Source: Pseudomonadota bacterium (GTDB taxonomy: Bacteria > Pseudomonadota > Alphaproteobacteria > Micropepsales > Micropepsaceae). From it: DNA of 8,330 nucleotides. Positions 7,290-8,330 of the stretch are shown piece after piece. The stretch lies in NCBI GenBank assembly GCA_023427355.1, contig JAEZBK010000071.1:1-8330 (forward strand). The letters are read 5' to 3'. The position numbers and the translations under genes are program-made. The notes beneath the pieces were generated by a model. That model had not been told where the DNA came from and ran no database searches. It saw nothing but the letters and a program-made list of their open reading frames with translations. The number at the start of each line of letters is the position of its first letter. Position 1 is the first letter of the stretch.

Positions 7290-7304
7290 TTAACATCGTC
7301 CTAA
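7290..7304 (-). promoter_or_regulatory. CtrA-like box upstream of flp
   Basis: The minus strand reads TTAG-GACGATG-TTAA (plus strand TTAA-CATCGTC-CTAA), one mismatch from TTAA-N7-TTAA. Its centre is about 100 bases before the flp ATG. If the box overlaps the -35 region, as in many CtrA-activated promoters, transcription would begin near 7262, at the outer stem of the inverted repeat. Caulobacter pilA is a known CtrA target. Binding here is inferred. Confidence 0.5.
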
Positions 7305-7394
7305 TCCACGCGGGCCGCGATTTTTCCCATGTGTGCCGTGGCGAAACGAAATCGGGGGTTTTGAGACGATGCGAGGCTTAATTTGCACCGCTTT

Positions 7395-7402
7395 TTAACC
7401 AT
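7395..7402 (+). promoter_or_regulatory. Possible CtrA half-site TTAACCAT
   Basis: TTAACCAT is the extended half-site form associated with CtrA in Caulobacter. It sits mid-way in the divergent region. A second TTAA at 7378-7381 is 13 bases away, which is the wrong spacing for a full box. An 8-base match alone is weak evidence. The company of two near-full boxes makes it worth recording. Confidence 0.3.
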
Positions 7403-7491
7403 GCACGCATTTTGGGGCGCGTCGCACGGCGATTTCGCTCGGGCCCTCGCCTGATCCAGGACCATGCCGGAACCTTGGCGCCGCTTTGTGT

Positions 7492-7507
7492 TTAAGGCTT
7501 CCTTTAC
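7492..7507 (+). promoter_or_regulatory. CtrA-like box upstream of the plus-strand secretin-N-domain gene
   Basis: The plus strand reads TTAA-GGCTTCC-TTTAC, one mismatch from TTAA-N7-TTAAC. It ends about 48 bases before the chosen ATG at 7556. A loose -10-like TAGTGT (7519-7524) follows at a distance that would fit a box overlapping the -35 region. This suggests the gene is co-regulated with the pilin. It is a pattern match only. Confidence 0.45.
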
Positions 7508-7529
7508 GGCGCGCCCCTAGTGTTGGGGA

Positions 7530-7541
7530 CGAAACGTTTCG
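7530..7541. promoter_or_regulatory. 12-bp perfect palindrome, possible operator
   Basis: CGAAACGTTTCG is a perfect palindrome 15 bases before the ATG at 7556, close to where transcription would start if the upstream CtrA-like box marks the promoter. A related half CGAAACGAAA occurs at 7342-7351. It could be a repressor site for a dimeric regulator. I do not recognise the family. Confidence 0.35.
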
Positions 7542-7555
7542 CGCCGGACCCGCCC

Positions 7556-8023
7556 ATGCGCCGCCTTCTTCTGCCCGCCCTCGTCCTTGGCCTTGCCGCG
7601 CCGCTGTCGTCCGCGCTGGCCCAGCCGCTGTCGCTGACGCTGGACGAAGTGCAGACCGTCACCTTTCCCCGCGCCGTGGCCACGGTGAATGTGGGCAATC
7701 CCGCCATCGCCGACATCACCATGATCGATGCGCGCCGCGCCTTCATCCAGGGCAAGGGCTATGGCACCACCAACATCATCGCGCTGGCCAAGGATGGCGA
7801 GCCGGTGTCCAACACCCAGGTCAGCGTCTTCAGCCGCCAGGCTTCGACCGTGACCCTGCAGCGCGGCACCCAGCGCACCACCTACAACTGCACCGCGGCC
7901 CGCTGCGAAGTGGCGCCGCAGCCCGGCGACGGCAAGGAAGCCTTCGACGCTTCCACCGCGCAGTTCAACACCCATGCCGAAAATGCCCGGAAAGCGGCGA
8001 GCGCGGGCAACGCGTCGGAGTAA
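7556..8023 (+). CDS. Exported protein with a secretin-type pilus N-terminal domain
   Basis: This 155-residue protein has a clear signal peptide (MRRLLLPALVLGL..., cleavage after ALA at about residue 22). Residues of about 25-95 resemble the T2SS/T3SS pilus N-terminal domain that starts CpaC. The shared plan is a valine-rich strand, an NPAIADI turn (48-54; compare SPDIVDA in CpaC), a basic RRAFIQGK strand (60-67; compare RRVLLIAAK) and GTTNIIAL (70-77; compare GQTNVFF). There is no BON or secretin domain. Instead there is a C-terminal tail with Cys112 and Cys117 (CTAARC), possibly a disulfide, and an Ala/Asn-rich helix. It is divergent from flp with its own CtrA-like box. A periplasmic accessory role in Flp pilus assembly is likely but unproven. 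The in-frame GTG at 7520 lacks a ribosome site and spoils the signal peptide. The ATG has only a weak GGA 7 bases upstream. Confidence 0.85.
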   Translation: MRRLLLPALVLGLAAPLSSALAQPLSLTLDEVQTVTFPRAVATVNVGNPAIADITMIDARRAFIQGKGYGTTNIIALAKDGEPVSNTQVSVFSRQASTVTLQRGTQRTTYNCTAARCEVAPQPGDGKEAFDASTAQFNTHAENARKAASAGNASE

Positions 8024-8037
8024 TTCCGAACTGCCTT

Positions 8038-8062
8038 CCGGGTGCCTGTTCGGCAGGCCCGG
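8038..8062. terminator. Hairpin between convergent genes, possible terminator
   Basis: CCGG (8038-8041) and GCCTG (8044-8048) pair with CAGGC (8054-8058) and CCGG (8059-8062), giving 9 bp with a two-base bulge and a TTCGG loop. It lies in the 55-base gap between two convergent genes, where a terminator is expected. No T-run follows on either strand, so it is a weak or factor-assisted candidate. An alternative pairing, CCGAAC (8026-8031) with GTTCGG (8048-8053), would compete with it. Confidence 0.35.
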
Positions 8063-8078
8063 TGCGACAGATGGGGAT

Positions 8079-8330
8079 TTAAGCCTTGAGCGGATACAGC
8101 ATCTGCGGCATCAGCCCCTCGGGCAACTGCTCGCCCTCGATGCCATAGATTTGCGGCACCTGGCCTTGCGGCATGTGGAAGGTGCTGAACATCACATCCC
8201 AAACCGGAAAGGTGCCGGCGAAGTTCTTGCCCGTCACGTCGCGGGCATGATGCCAGCGATGGAAGACCGGGCTGGCCAGCACGTATTTCAGCGGCCCAAG
8301 GGTCCAGTTCAGGTTCGCATGGACATAGAC
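8079..8330 (-). CDS. Fatty-acid hydroxylase / sterol desaturase family protein, C-terminal part
   Basis: The last 83 residues of a minus-strand gene run in from the right edge, and the frame is open to the window end. The sequence VYVHANLNWTLG, then the HRWHH cluster of a di-iron membrane hydroxylase, then FAGTFPVWDVMFSTFH is characteristic of the fatty-acid hydroxylase (sterol desaturase) superfamily. The HxxHH histidines are iron ligands in that family. The rest of the histidine set and the membrane segments lie outside the window. The tail ends in QMLYPLKA and TAA. The substrate cannot be told. It converges on the pilus-related gene and is probably functionally unrelated. Confidence 0.88.
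   Translation of the reverse strand, partial: VYVHANLNWTLGPLKYVLASPVFHRWHHARDVTGKNFAGTFPVWDVMFSTFHMPQGQVPQIYGIEGEQLPEGLMPQMLYPLKA

Larger units (their letters stand above)
7197..7555. promoter_or_regulatory. Divergent regulatory region between flp and the plus-strand gene
   Basis: This stretch of about 360 bases has no credible gene. It must hold the promoters for flp (minus strand) and the secretin-N-domain gene (plus strand). It is richer in A/T than the genes around it and holds five of the eight TTAA tetramers I noticed in the window (starting at 7198, 7290, 7378, 7395 and 7492). A compound inverted repeat lies in front of flp and a 12-bp palindrome in front of the plus-strand gene. The parts with recognisable structure are listed separately. 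The stretches 7305-7377 and 7403-7490 show nothing further that I can interpret. Confidence 0.7.

Noticed and set aside
7378..7398. TTAA-N13-TTAA pair as a full CtrA box
   Set aside because: The spacing is 13, not 7. Only the TTAACCAT half is kept as a low-confidence site.

Overview
This window carries most of a tad/cpa locus, the gene set for a Flp-type (type IVc) adhesive pilus and its secretion machine. The DNA is very GC-rich. The gene order flp-cpaA-cpaB-cpaC-cpaD-cpaE-cpaF-tadB, read on the minus strand, is the order known from Caulobacter and other Alphaproteobacteria. The presence of CpaD, of a CpaE-type TadZ with a degenerate Walker A motif, and of CtrA-like TTAA-N7-TTAA boxes in the gaps between genes all point to an alphaproteobacterium. 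The sequence alone does not let me name a genus.

Layout, left to right: the N-terminal 123 codons of tadB (inner-membrane platform, cut by the window edge), cpaF (motor ATPase), cpaE (ParA/MinD-like localisation protein), cpaD (secretin-associated lipoprotein), cpaC (outer-membrane secretin) and cpaB (periplasmic SAF-domain protein). All six lie on the minus strand and are packed with overlaps or gaps of at most 18 bases. Next come a 116-base gap with an intrinsic terminator, cpaA (prepilin peptidase), a 9-bp stem-loop and the 54-residue Flp pilin gene. A divergent regulatory region of about 360 bases follows. It separates the pilin from a plus-strand gene for a small exported protein related to the N-terminal domain of the CpaC secretin. 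A convergent partial gene for a fatty-acid hydroxylase/sterol-desaturase family enzyme closes the window and is probably unrelated to pili.

Together the genes make and export a pilus. Flp is the subunit, and CpaA cleaves its leader at the glycine before the ATAIEY motif. CpaF, TadB and (beyond the window) TadC drive assembly in the inner membrane. CpaE is expected to place the machine at the pole. CpaB, CpaC and CpaD form the periplasmic and outer-membrane conduit. The most interesting layer is regulatory. One-mismatch CtrA-like boxes lie in each of the three places where a promoter is expected: before flp, before cpaB and before the plus-strand gene. A terminator behind cpaA and stem-loops around flp suggest that pilin plus peptidase is expressed as a unit separate from the assembly genes. 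I found no mobile element, CRISPR array, tRNA or rRNA, and no clearly undescribed system.
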